From NCBI GenBank assembly GCA_013695395.1, contig JACDAP010000153.1, positions 1 to 12,319 on the forward strand: DNA of 12,319 bases, written 5' to 3'. Position numbers and translations under genes: made by a program. Under the pieces are notes generated by a model. The model worked only from the letters and a program-made list of their open reading frames with translations, was not told where the DNA came from and did not search any database. The DNA is from Solirubrobacterales bacterium (GTDB lineage: Bacteria; Actinomycetota; Thermoleophilia; Solirubrobacterales; Solirubrobacteraceae). This document shows positions 1-10,090 of this stretch, one piece after another; within the stretch, counting starts at the first letter, position 1, and the number at the start of each line of letters is the position of its first letter.

Positions 1-399
1 GTCTCGGTACGCGCGGGCGACGGGCTCGAGCTGCACGACGCCTGGATCGCCTCCGCCGTGCGCTGCGCGCCGCCGGCCAACCAGCCGAGCCCGCAGGAGC
101 GGGACGCCTGCCTGCCGTGGGCGGTCCGGGAGCTCGAGCTGCTCACGTCGGTCGAGCTGATCCTCTGCCTCGGCGGCTTCGCCTGGCAGGCCGCGCTCCG
201 ACTGCGCACCGCGGCCGGTGAGCCGATGCCCCGCCCGCGGCCCTCGTTCGGTCATGACGCGTCGTGGGACGGCGGCGGCGGGCGCTGGCCGCTGCTCGGC
301 TGCTTCCACCCGAGTCAGCAGAACACGTTCACGGGCCGGCTGACCGAGAAGATGATCGACGGAACGCTCGTCCGCGCGCGCCACCTGACTGGCGCCTAA
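1..399 (+). CDS. Type-5 uracil-DNA glycosylase (UdgB-like), 3' part
   Basis: The reading frame is open from base 1 and ends at TAA 397-399, so the N-terminal part, including the first active-site motif, lies outside the window. The visible 132 residues carry two hallmarks of family 5 uracil-DNA glycosylases. One is a VRCAPPANQPSPQE...C-PW segment at 58-120, which resembles the region holding an iron-sulfur ligand cysteine. The other is the C-terminal motif HPSQQNTFTGR at 307-339. Family members remove uracil (and some deaminated or oxidised bases) from DNA, starting base excision repair in the cytoplasm. It reads in the same direction as the Lhr helicase gene, 201 bases downstream, but the gap holds a separate promoter-like region, so the two are probably separate transcripts. 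Family assignment is secure from the C-terminal motif. Family 4 UDG is the nearest alternative but lacks the QNTFTGR version of this motif. Confidence 0.88.
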   Translation, partial: VSVRAGDGLELHDAWIASAVRCAPPANQPSPQERDACLPWAVRELELLTSVELILCLGGFAWQAALRLRTAAGEPMPRPRPSFGHDASWDGGGGRWPLLGCFHPSQQNTFTGRLTEKMIDGTLVRARHLTGA

Positions 400-451
400 G
401 TGAGCCTTCGCATCTCGATATTTTGCCACCTTCAAGCCGTGGCCCTGTTCG

Positions 452-559
452 CCATCGAACCGGCCGGCTGATGGCATCGAGGTCTGCCGACGGATCCCCG
501 AGCTCACCCCGCCGGTGTCCGCCCGCGCGGTGATCCTCTCGGCCACCACCGAGGCCTGA
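452..559 (+). pseudogene. Possible remnant of a response-regulator receiver domain
   Basis: In the frame of bases 470-559 the translation reads DGIEVCRRIPELTP followed by ARAVILSATTEA and a TGA at 557-559. This resembles the stretch of a receiver domain running from the phosphoacceptor loop (MDGIEVCRRIRE) to strand 4 (VIILSA). Upstream in this frame there is no recognisable acidic pocket or phosphoacceptor aspartate, no plausible start with a ribosome site, and the frame stops before the conserved lysine of strand 5. The match is short, about 29 residues, so it could be chance in a GC-rich frame. If real, it is a decayed fragment left between the glycosylase and lhr. The left boundary given is arbitrary. 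Confidence 0.3.
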
Positions 560-566
560 CCGCGGT

Positions 567-580
567 CGAACGCCCGTTCG
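567..580. promoter_or_regulatory. Putative LexA/SOS box upstream of lhr
   Basis: CGAACGCCCGTTCG is a perfect CGAAC-N4-GTTCG inverted repeat, the core of the Gram-positive/actinobacterial LexA operator. The flanking T at 566 also fits the mycobacterial TCGAAC-N4-GTTCGA consensus; the opposite flank at 581 is T rather than A. It ends 7 bases before the TACGCT hexamer (588-593) and 20 bases before the lhr ATG, so bound LexA would cover the spacer of the putative promoter. I found no second match to this pattern elsewhere in the window. LexA itself is not encoded here, so the assignment rests on motif and position. Confidence 0.75.
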
Positions 581-587
581 TCCCGGG

Positions 588-593
588 TACGCT
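588..593 (+). promoter_or_regulatory. Putative -10 element of lhr (leaderless type)
   Basis: TACGCT matches the actinobacterial TANNNT -10 pattern and is followed by 7 bases and then the ATG at 601. That spacing puts the transcription start at or next to the A of the ATG, which implies a leaderless mRNA. No Shine-Dalgarno sequence precedes the ATG, in keeping with this. A convincing -35 was not seen. The same GGTACGCT octamer at the same distance precedes the FAD oxidase gene on the other strand. Confidence 0.55.
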
Positions 594-600
594 GAACGGC

Positions 601-5043
<4,443 letters not shown>

Positions 5044-5044
5044 A

Positions 5045-5100
5045 CCGGCCCGGGCGTGCCGGGGGGTGTGCGCTCCAGGTGACCATATGCGTCACTTTTT
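5045..5100 (+). terminator. Hairpins and T-run in the lhr/fkbM convergent gap
   Basis: Two inverted repeats follow the lhr stop. The first is CCGGC (5045-5049) with GCCGG (5058-5062). The second is GTGACCATATGCGTCAC (5079-5095), a nearly perfect palindrome with a 5-bp outer stem, immediately followed by TTTTT (5096-5100). The second arrangement looks like a weak intrinsic terminator for lhr. It could equally be a palindromic protein-binding site. A third hairpin, CCCGC-GCCA-GCGGG (5110-5123), lies just beyond the methyltransferase stop codon and could serve that gene, although no T-run follows it on the minus strand. Confidence 0.4.
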
Positions 5101-5135
5101 GCACAACCCCCCGCGCCAGCGGGCGGTTCGCGACC

Positions 5136-5954
5136 TCACCGTGGTCGAGCGAGGAGATGCGCGTGCGGCGGGGCGTCGCGGGCTGGGCCCTGACCGTCCA
5201 GGCGCTCGGCGAGGTAGCCCGCGGCAGCGAGCAGGTCGCAGACCTCCGCCGCGGTGTCGTGCAGTTCGATGACGAGCACCGGGCCGTGGGAGGCGAGCAG
5301 CTCTCGGCCCCCCCGGAGCACGTCGGCCTCGGAGCCCTCGACGTCGAGCTTGACCACGTCTGGCGGCCTCGCTCCGCCGGACAGCGCGGCGTCGAGCGTG
5401 GTGACGGAGACCTCCGTCACCCGGGTGCCCGCGACGTTGCCCCGCGAGGCGAGGTGGGACCAGCTCGCGTCCTCGCAGACGAGCAGCTCCTCGCTGCCGA
5501 CCGCAGCACCGACAGCCTCGCTGCGTACCTCCACCCGGGCCTCGAGCCCGGAGCGGAGCGCCGCCTCCCGGGCCAGCTCGGCCACCGCGGTCACGGGTTC
5601 CCACGCCACCACACGGCCCGCCTCGCCGACGAGCCGCGCCCCGAGCAGGCTGAAGAAGCCGACGTTCGCGCCGACGTCCCAGAGCACGCCGCCCTCCGGC
5701 AGGCTGCGACGCAGGGCCTCCTGCACCGGAACCTCGAGCTCGCCCCGGAGCAGCTGCCGGGTGTGCGCGTGCCCGGGTGGGAGCGCCCGGGCCGGGAAAC
5801 GCAGGCCGAGCGCGAGCCCGCCGACCACCCCGACCTCCCCACGGGCGAACAGGCGGGCGAGCCGCGCCCCCGCCGGGTGCCGGGTGGCCAGGAGCGCGAG
5901 CTGCGTGCGGTCGCTGCGGCCGTGCGCGTCGCGCGGATCCTCGTCGGTCACCAC
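5136..5954 (-). CDS. FkbM-family SAM-dependent methyltransferase
   Basis: The 272-residue product has the class I SAM-binding motif LWDVGANVGFFSLLG (91-105), the acidic residue ending strand 2 in VVAWEP (E119) and the FkbM signature VVKLDVEGSEADVLRGG (200-216), then VLVIELHD (226-233). FkbM-type enzymes usually O-methylate sugars or polyketide-like acceptors, but no acceptor can be inferred here. I chose GTG at 5954 because GAGG lies 8 nt upstream and because longer versions would run through the divergently transcribed Nudix gene; GTG 5951 is an alternative. The first 70 residues are not recognisable and are Arg/Leu/Ala-rich. It stands alone, with no glycosyltransferase or other glycan gene adjacent, and ends tail-to-tail with lhr. 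Confidence 0.87.
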   Translation of the reverse strand: MVTDEDPRDAHGRSDRTQLALLATRHPAGARLARLFARGEVGVVGGLALGLRFPARALPPGHAHTRQLLRGELEVPVQEALRRSLPEGGVLWDVGANVGFFSLLGARLVGEAGRVVAWEPVTAVAELAREAALRSGLEARVEVRSEAVGAAVGSEELLVCEDASWSHLASRGNVAGTRVTEVSVTTLDAALSGGARPPDVVKLDVEGSEADVLRGGRELLASHGPVLVIELHDTAAEVCDLLAAAGYLAERLDGQGPARDAPPHAHLLARPR

Positions 5955-6015
5955 CGCCCGAGCCTCGCAGACGCGGCGCGCACCCGTGATCCGCCCGCCC
6001 CCGCAAGCTGCTGGA

Positions 6016-6432
6016 ATGCACCGGGTGCCCGAGTTCGACCAGCACGGACGCGTCCTCGCCGCCGGCGGCGTGATCCTCCACGGTGGCCGCGTCTGCGTCA
6101 TCCACCGCCCCCGGTATGAGGACTGGTCGCTGCCCAAGGGCAAGCTCGACGCGGGCGAGGACTTCCAGACGGGCGCGCTCCGCGAGGTCTGGGAGGAGAC
6201 GGGCCTGACCGCCACCTGCGGCGACGAGCTCACCCCGCACGAGTACGTCGACCGCAAGCACCGCCCGAAGCTCGTGCGCTGGTGGCGGATGACGATCGAC
6301 GCGGACACGCCGTTCGTGGTCAACGACGAGGTCGACGAGCGACGCTGGGTCACGCCCGGGGAGGCCGAGCAGCTGCTCGACTACGAGCACGACCGGGCCC
6401 TCGTGCGCGAGGCGGTCGGCGCGACCGGGTGA
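6016..6432 (+). CDS. Nudix hydrolase, MutT/MutT1-like
   Basis: The 138-residue product contains a complete Nudix box: G42, E48, REVWEETG 56-63, matching GX5EX7REUXEEXGU. It is preceded by AAGGVILHGGRVCVIHRPRYEDWSLPKGKLD (from residue 16), of which VIHRPRYEDWSLPKGK strongly resembles the Nudix half of mycobacterial MutT1. MutT1 enzymes hydrolyse 8-oxo-(d)GTP and diadenosine polyphosphates. The C-terminal histidine-phosphatase domain of MutT1 is absent here; the protein ends after one domain. A role in cleaning the nucleotide pool fits the surrounding repair genes, but Nudix substrate cannot be read from sequence. It is divergent from the methyltransferase with a 61-bp gap in which I saw no clear promoter. 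It ends with a CGGTCG-GCG-CGACCG hairpin (6413-6427) inside the coding sequence, 9 bp from the convergent neighbour's stop. Confidence 0.9.
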   Translation: MHRVPEFDQHGRVLAAGGVILHGGRVCVIHRPRYEDWSLPKGKLDAGEDFQTGALREVWEETGLTATCGDELTPHEYVDRKHRPKLVRWWRMTIDADTPFVVNDEVDERRWVTPGEAEQLLDYEHDRALVREAVGATG

Positions 6433-6441
6433 GCGAGCCTC

Positions 6442-7761
6442 CTAGGTCGTCCGCACGCCGGCCCCGCCGACCACGCGCCACGGCACCTCGGGGTCACCGT
6501 CGTCGAGCCGGAGCACGAGACGCTCGACGGTGCTCGTCTCCCTCTCGCGGCTGCCCTCGACCACCGCGGCGGTCGAGCGGTCCTCGAGGTAGCGCCGGCC
6601 GCGGTAGCTGACCGAGACCGTCATCTCCACCGGGTCCCGGTCGGTGTGGAGCTCCACGATCCGCACCGTTTCCAGGCGGGGCGCCCGCACGACGAGCCTG
6701 ACCCGGTCGTCCCCCCGGGGGTAGAGCAGCTCGTGGACCGCCTCGGGCGTGGCCACGCGCAGCAGCGCGTCGTCGGCGCCGTCCACCGCGGCCACCCAGG
6801 CCGGGAGCACACCACGAACGGCGGCCTCGAGCACGTCCGGGGCGAAGCGGCCGTCGACGAGCGACAGGTCGAGCGCCGCCGCCCGGGCGTCGTCGGCGTA
6901 GTCGAGGTCGACGAGCTCGGCCGCGCGCGGCGAGCCGTCCGGTGCCGCGTCGGCGACCGCGCCCTCCACGAGCGCCTCGTCCCGCAGCCGCCCCTCGTCA
7001 CTCCACGGTGAGGGGACCAGCGGCGCGTCGAGCACCCCGGCGGCCTCCTCCTCGCTCTGGATCGAGTCCACGCGCCAGCCGTCCCCGCTCCAGCGGAGCG
7101 TCCAGAACTCACACAGGCGGACCCCCGCGGAGCTCTCGCCGTCCTTGTAGATCGTCGTGCCCCCGTCGTCGACGACGTAGTCCTCGAGCGTGCATTCGAT
7201 CGAGACCACGACGGTGTCCTGCGCGTCGTCCCCACGGTTCTCGAGCCCGACGTAGTGGATGTCGGGGTCGTGGGTGACCTGCACCCGGTTGTGCCAGCCC
7301 TTCTTCGCGAAGTCGTCCAGCCGGAGCTTCCACTCCTCGAAGAGGTCCTCGCCCGCGAGGCCACGCAGCCGGTCGCGATCGCGGGCCTCCCAGGCCTCCT
7401 GGACGCCCATGAAGAGCGCCCGGGCCGCGGCGAGCACCGTCTCGACCGCGAAGTGCTCGTCGTCCTCGACGGCCTCGGCGGCCGCCCGCTGGGTGATGAT
7501 CGAGCGTGCCTCGCGAGCCTCCCGGCTCCGGCGCCGCTTGCGGGCGGCGAGCAGGGCACCGGCGACGAGGAAGAGCACCACGGCCACCGCGACCAACGCG
7601 AACGCGCCAGGGCTCATCTCCCCGCTCCCGCCCGAGCCGCTCGAGCCGCCGCCGCTGAAGCCGCCCCCTCCGCCTCCGCCACCGAAGCTGGAGGAGCCGC
7701 CACCCCCGGCCGCGAGGACCCAGAGCGCTGCCATGCCGTCGGAGAGCTGCATCCGGGGCAT
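6442..7761 (-). CDS. Membrane-anchored protein with two Tim44/NTF2-like domains
   Basis: The 439-residue product starts with a Gly/Ser-rich stretch (19-47, including runs of eight Gly), then one strong membrane helix (about 52-72), then a basic stop-transfer segment KRRRSR (75-80). A Tim44-like domain follows at about 104-236 (FAVETVLAAARALFMGVQEAW...LRGLAGEDLFEEW..., ending FWTLRWSGDGWRVDSI). A second region at about 306-433 repeats the layout (FAPDVLEAAVRGVLPAWVAAVDGADDALLRVATPEAVHELL), so it looks like a diverged copy of the same fold. Tim44-like domains bind membranes or proteins in mitochondria, but their role in bacteria is unclear. No enzyme motif is visible. The gene begins 29 nt after the FAD oxidase stop, so co-transcription is likely. 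No Shine-Dalgarno sequence supports ATG 7761; ATG 7752 or 7734 are alternatives. Confidence 0.78.
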   Translation of the reverse strand: MPRMQLSDGMAALWVLAAGGGGSSSFGGGGGGGGFSGGGSSGSGGSGEMSPGAFALVAVAVVLFLVAGALLAARKRRRSREAREARSIITQRAAAEAVEDDEHFAVETVLAAARALFMGVQEAWEARDRDRLRGLAGEDLFEEWKLRLDDFAKKGWHNRVQVTHDPDIHYVGLENRGDDAQDTVVVSIECTLEDYVVDDGGTTIYKDGESSAGVRLCEFWTLRWSGDGWRVDSIQSEEEAAGVLDAPLVPSPWSDEGRLRDEALVEGAVADAAPDGSPRAAELVDLDYADDARAAALDLSLVDGRFAPDVLEAAVRGVLPAWVAAVDGADDALLRVATPEAVHELLYPRGDDRVRLVVRAPRLETVRIVELHTDRDPVEMTVSVSYRGRRYLEDRSTAAVVEGSRERETSTVERLVLRLDDGDPEVPWRVVGGAGVRTT

Positions 7762-7790
7762 GATGGCGGACCGCGGCGGACTTCAGGGGG

Positions 7791-9137
7791 TCAGACCGTC
7801 TTCTTGCCCGGGTTGAACAGGCCCTGCGGATCGAGCGCGGCCTTGATCGCCTCGTGCGCGGCCACAGCGCCGGGCGCCCACTGGCGGGAGAGCTGTCCGC
7901 GCTTGAGCCAGCCGAGCCCGTGCTCGCCGCTGACCGTGCCGCCGAGCCGGGTCGCCAGCGCGAAGAGCTCCTCGACCGCCGCGTGGGCACGCTCGAGCTG
8001 CGCCGCGTCGCCCGGTTCGAGCAGGAAGGTCGAGTGCAGGTTGCCGTCCCCCGCGTGCCCCCAGGAGCAGCCCTCCAGGCCGTGACGCTCAGCGATCTCG
8101 ACCGTGCCGGAGATCCCGTCGGCGAGCCGGTCGAGCGGCACCCCGATGTCCTCGGAGAGCTTGCCGCCCCGCCGCGCGGTGACCGCGAGGGAGACCCCGT
8201 CGCGCCACCGCCACATCTCGCGGGCCTCCGGGCGCAGCGCGTCTCCGAGCTCGCCGGTAAGCGCCTCGGCCAGCTCGCCGGCGTCCTCCTCGCTCGTGTC
8301 CGCCTCGCAGACCACGAGGAACGCCGCCCGGTCCGGGAGCCCGCCCGGGAACGACGCCGCGCTCGCGGCCAGAGCGCCCGCGTCGAGGTACTCGATCGTC
8401 GCCGGGACCACCCCGGAGGCGAGCACGCGCTCGATCGCCGCGCAGCCCTCCTCCACACCCGCAAAGGCGCCGACCACCGGGAGCTGCAGCGCGGGCGCGG
8501 GCATGAGCCGCAGCCAGGCGCCCGTGACGATCCCGAGCGTCCCCTCGCTCCCGCAGAGCAGGCCCGTGAGGTCATAGCCCGCGACGTCCTTGCGCACCGG
8601 GCCGCCGAAGCGGACGAGCGCACCGGGCGCGAGCACCGCCTCCACGCCGGTCACCCAGGCGCGGGTGACGCCGTACTTGAAGCAGTGCGGACCACCGGCG
8701 TTCGTCGCGATGTTCCCGCCGATCTGCGACTGCTCCGCGGCGCCCGGATCGGGCGGGAAGACGAGCCCGTTCTCGCGGGCGAGCCGCTGCACGGTCTGGG
8801 TGCTCACACCGGCCTCGGCCTCCATCCGCCACAGGCCGGGATCGAACGAGCGCACCCGGTCGAGCCGGTCGAGCGCGATCACGACCGCGTCCGGGTCGAG
8901 CGGGACCGCCCCGCCGGCGTAGCCCGTTCCGCCGCCCCGGGGGACCATCACGACGCCGCGCTCGCAGCACCAGGCCACCACGGTCGCGACCTCCTCGGCG
9001 CTCCCCGGCAGGACGACCGCGGCCGCCTCTCCGCGCAGCCCCATCGCCTGCGAGGCGTCGGCGAGGAAGTGGGCGTCGTGGCGGACGTGCTCGGCCCCGA
9101 CGAGCTGAGCGAGATCCTTCTCCACGGCGACGGACAC
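7791..9137 (-). CDS. FAD-linked oxidase, GlcD/D-lactate dehydrogenase type
   Basis: The 448-residue product has the PCMH-type FAD-binding fold: PRGGGTGYAGG (67-76), QSQIGGNIATNAGG (137-149) and GSEGTLGIVTG (196-206). The C-terminal part has the GlcD-type catalytic/metal motif GHAGDGNLH (360-368) and GEHGLG (404-409), ending in LDPQGLFNPGK. Such flavoenzymes oxidise D-2-hydroxy acids such as glycolate, D-lactate or D-2-hydroxyglutarate. Which one applies here cannot be told, and no GlcE or GlcF (iron-sulfur) partner is adjacent. Length matches the family. The start is GTG 9137: it has GGTACGCT with 7 nt spacing upstream, identical to the lhr layout, suggesting a leaderless mRNA. The gene is divergent from the Nei-type glycosylase and followed closely by the Tim44-like gene. 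Confidence 0.92.
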   Translation of the reverse strand: MSVAVEKDLAQLVGAEHVRHDAHFLADASQAMGLRGEAAAVVLPGSAEEVATVVAWCCERGVVMVPRGGGTGYAGGAVPLDPDAVVIALDRLDRVRSFDPGLWRMEAEAGVSTQTVQRLARENGLVFPPDPGAAEQSQIGGNIATNAGGPHCFKYGVTRAWVTGVEAVLAPGALVRFGGPVRKDVAGYDLTGLLCGSEGTLGIVTGAWLRLMPAPALQLPVVGAFAGVEEGCAAIERVLASGVVPATIEYLDAGALAASAASFPGGLPDRAAFLVVCEADTSEEDAGELAEALTGELGDALRPEAREMWRWRDGVSLAVTARRGGKLSEDIGVPLDRLADGISGTVEIAERHGLEGCSWGHAGDGNLHSTFLLEPGDAAQLERAHAAVEELFALATRLGGTVSGEHGLGWLKRGQLSRQWAPGAVAAHEAIKAALDPQGLFNPGKKTV

Positions 9138-9144
9138 GGGAGCG

Positions 9145-9150
9145 AGCGTA
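9145..9150 (-). promoter_or_regulatory. Putative -10 element of the FAD oxidase gene
   Basis: Read on the minus strand, GGTACGCT is followed by CGCTCCC and then the GTG start at 9137. TACGCT fits TANNNT, and the 7-nt spacing implies a transcript starting at the GTG. No Shine-Dalgarno sequence lies upstream of the GTG. A good -35 was not seen. Confidence 0.5.
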
Positions 9151-9173
9151 CCCCGCGACCTCGAAGGCCGAGA

Positions 9174-9262
9174 GCGGATGCGCGTCCACCATTCGGGCGC
9201 GAGCCAGCACTCACCGATCCGGGGGAGGCTTCAGCGCGGATGCGCGTCCACCATTCGGGCGC
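9174..9262. repeat. Pair of 27-bp direct repeats in the divergent promoter region
   Basis: Identical 27-bp copies lie at 9174-9200 and 9236-9262 (starting GCGGATGCGCG and ending ATTCGGGCGC), 62 bp apart start to start, separated by 35 bp of unrelated sequence. They occupy about half of the 176-bp gap between the FAD oxidase and the Nei-type glycosylase. No further copy was found in the window. They could be paired operator sites or a local duplication. Confidence 0.9.
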
Positions 9263-9273
9263 TCATCCGCGCT
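9233..9273. repeat. Inverted repeat overlapping the second direct repeat
   Basis: AGCGCGGATG (9233-9242) and CATCCGCGCT (9264-9273) are perfect 10-bp inverted arms enclosing a 21-base loop made almost wholly of the second 27-bp direct-repeat copy. The outer arm bases and the right arm are absent at the first copy, so only the second copy can form this hairpin. It ends 25 bases before the TACCGT hexamer upstream of the glycosylase, where it could act as an operator or as a transcript hairpin if transcription starts further upstream. Confidence 0.75.
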
Positions 9274-9298
9274 CGGCGCGACCCCGAGGTGCTCGCCC

Positions 9299-9308
9299 TA
9301 CCGTGGAG
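9299..9308 (+). promoter_or_regulatory. TACCGT hexamer and GGAG ribosome site before nei
   Basis: TACCGT (9299-9304) fits TANNNT and is directly followed by GGAG (9305-9308), 5 nt before the GTG at 9314. The GGAG supports this start codon. The hexamer could be a -10 giving a very short leader, but then the GGAG would lie upstream of the transcript start, so only one of the two is likely to be used. Confidence 0.4.
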
Positions 9309-9313
9309 CAGGC

Positions 9314-10090
9314 GTGCCCGAGGGCGACACCATCCACTACGCCGCCAACCGGATCCGCCCGATCCTCCAGGGCCACGTCCCGGACGAGCTCACCACTCCG
9401 CATCCGCGCTTCCGCGCCGACCGCTGGCCGGAGAAGCTCGCCGGCCGCGCGGTCGAGCGCGTCGAGGCGCACGGGAAGCACCTCTTCCTCCGCTTCGAGG
9501 GCGACCTCACGATCCACTCGCACCTGAGGATGTCCGGCTCCTGGGGCACCTACCCGGAGGGCGCCCGGTGGCGCCGCTCCCCCCGGCGCGCCTGGCTCGT
9601 GATGCGCCGCGGGGGCCGCGTCGTCGTCCAGTTCGACGGCCCGGTCCTCGAGCTCATGACCGGGCTGCGCGCGCGTGTCGACCAGCGGATCGCCGCCCTC
9701 GGCCCGGACATCATCAAGGACGACTTCGACGAGCAGCGCTTCCTGCGGCGCCTGCGTGAGGACGATCCGACGCGCCCGATCGGCGACGCGCTCCTCGACC
9801 AGCGCACGCTCGCGGGGATCGGGAACATGTGGAAGGTCGAGGCCTGCTTCGCGCAAGGGGTCGATCCGTGGCGGCCGACCGGCGAAGTGAGCGACGAGGA
9901 GGCGCTCGGGCTCGTGCGGTGGGCCCGCCCGGGGATGCGCGAATCGGCCGCCAACGGCACGCAGGACCGCTGGAAGCTGATCTACGGAACCTACGGCCGT
10001 CCGTGCCCGCGCTGCGGGACGAAGATCGCCCAGCGCGGCCAGTGGGACGACAACCGACCGACATACTGGTGCCCCGGATGTCAGAGCTGA
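9314..10090 (+). CDS. nei: Fpg/Nei-family DNA glycosylase (Nei2-like)
   Basis: The 258-residue product starts MPEGDTIHYAA, with the catalytic Pro2 and Glu3 of the Fpg/Nei family; PEGDT is the Nei-type version. Lys55 in AHGKHLFLRF is the conserved beta-clamp lysine. The helix-two-turn-helix lies at about 156-179 (IGDALLDQRTLAGIGNMWK), and the C-terminal zinc finger has C231-x2-C234 and C253-x2-C256 with Arg248 before the second pair. Such enzymes excise oxidised bases (mainly pyrimidines for Nei) and cut the abasic site by beta/delta elimination in base excision repair. All catalytic residues are present. In M. tuberculosis a Nei2 gene sits beside lhr; here both occur in the window but about 4.3 kb apart with other genes between. 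It overlaps the next gene by 13 nt, suggesting translational coupling. The GTG start is fixed by the need for an N-terminal Pro. Confidence 0.93.
   Translation: MPEGDTIHYAANRIRPILQGHVPDELTTPHPRFRADRWPEKLAGRAVERVEAHGKHLFLRFEGDLTIHSHLRMSGSWGTYPEGARWRRSPRRAWLVMRRGGRVVVQFDGPVLELMTGLRARVDQRIAALGPDIIKDDFDEQRFLRRLREDDPTRPIGDALLDQRTLAGIGNMWKVEACFAQGVDPWRPTGEVSDEEALGLVRWARPGMRESAANGTQDRWKLIYGTYGRPCPRCGTKIAQRGQWDDNRPTYWCPGCQS

Noticed and set aside
400..471. A 23-codon frame from GTG 400 directly after the UDG stop.
   Set aside because: It has no ribosome site and no recognisable sequence; it is too short to support as a gene.
5079..5095. CRP/FNR-type operator reading of GTGACCATATGCGTCAC.
   Set aside because: The GTGA and TCAC half-sites are 9 bases apart, not the 6 of CRP sites, and the palindrome lies between two 3' ends rather than in a promoter.
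5092..6390. Long minus-strand open frames covering the Nudix gene and the methyltransferase (one with M at 6390, one with M at 6353).
   Set aside because: The first is out of frame with the methyltransferase motifs. The second is the methyltransferase frame extended through the divergent Nudix gene; its first 133 residues are antisense to that gene and not protein-like.
9174..9273. CRISPR array or insertion-sequence ends in the repeat region.
   Set aside because: There are only two copies with one 35-bp spacer, no cas gene is near, and no transposase or target duplication is seen.
7854..9527. A 557-codon plus-strand frame opposite the FAD oxidase gene.
   Set aside because: It is antisense to a gene with clear flavoenzyme motifs, and its translation is low-complexity with no recognisable domain.
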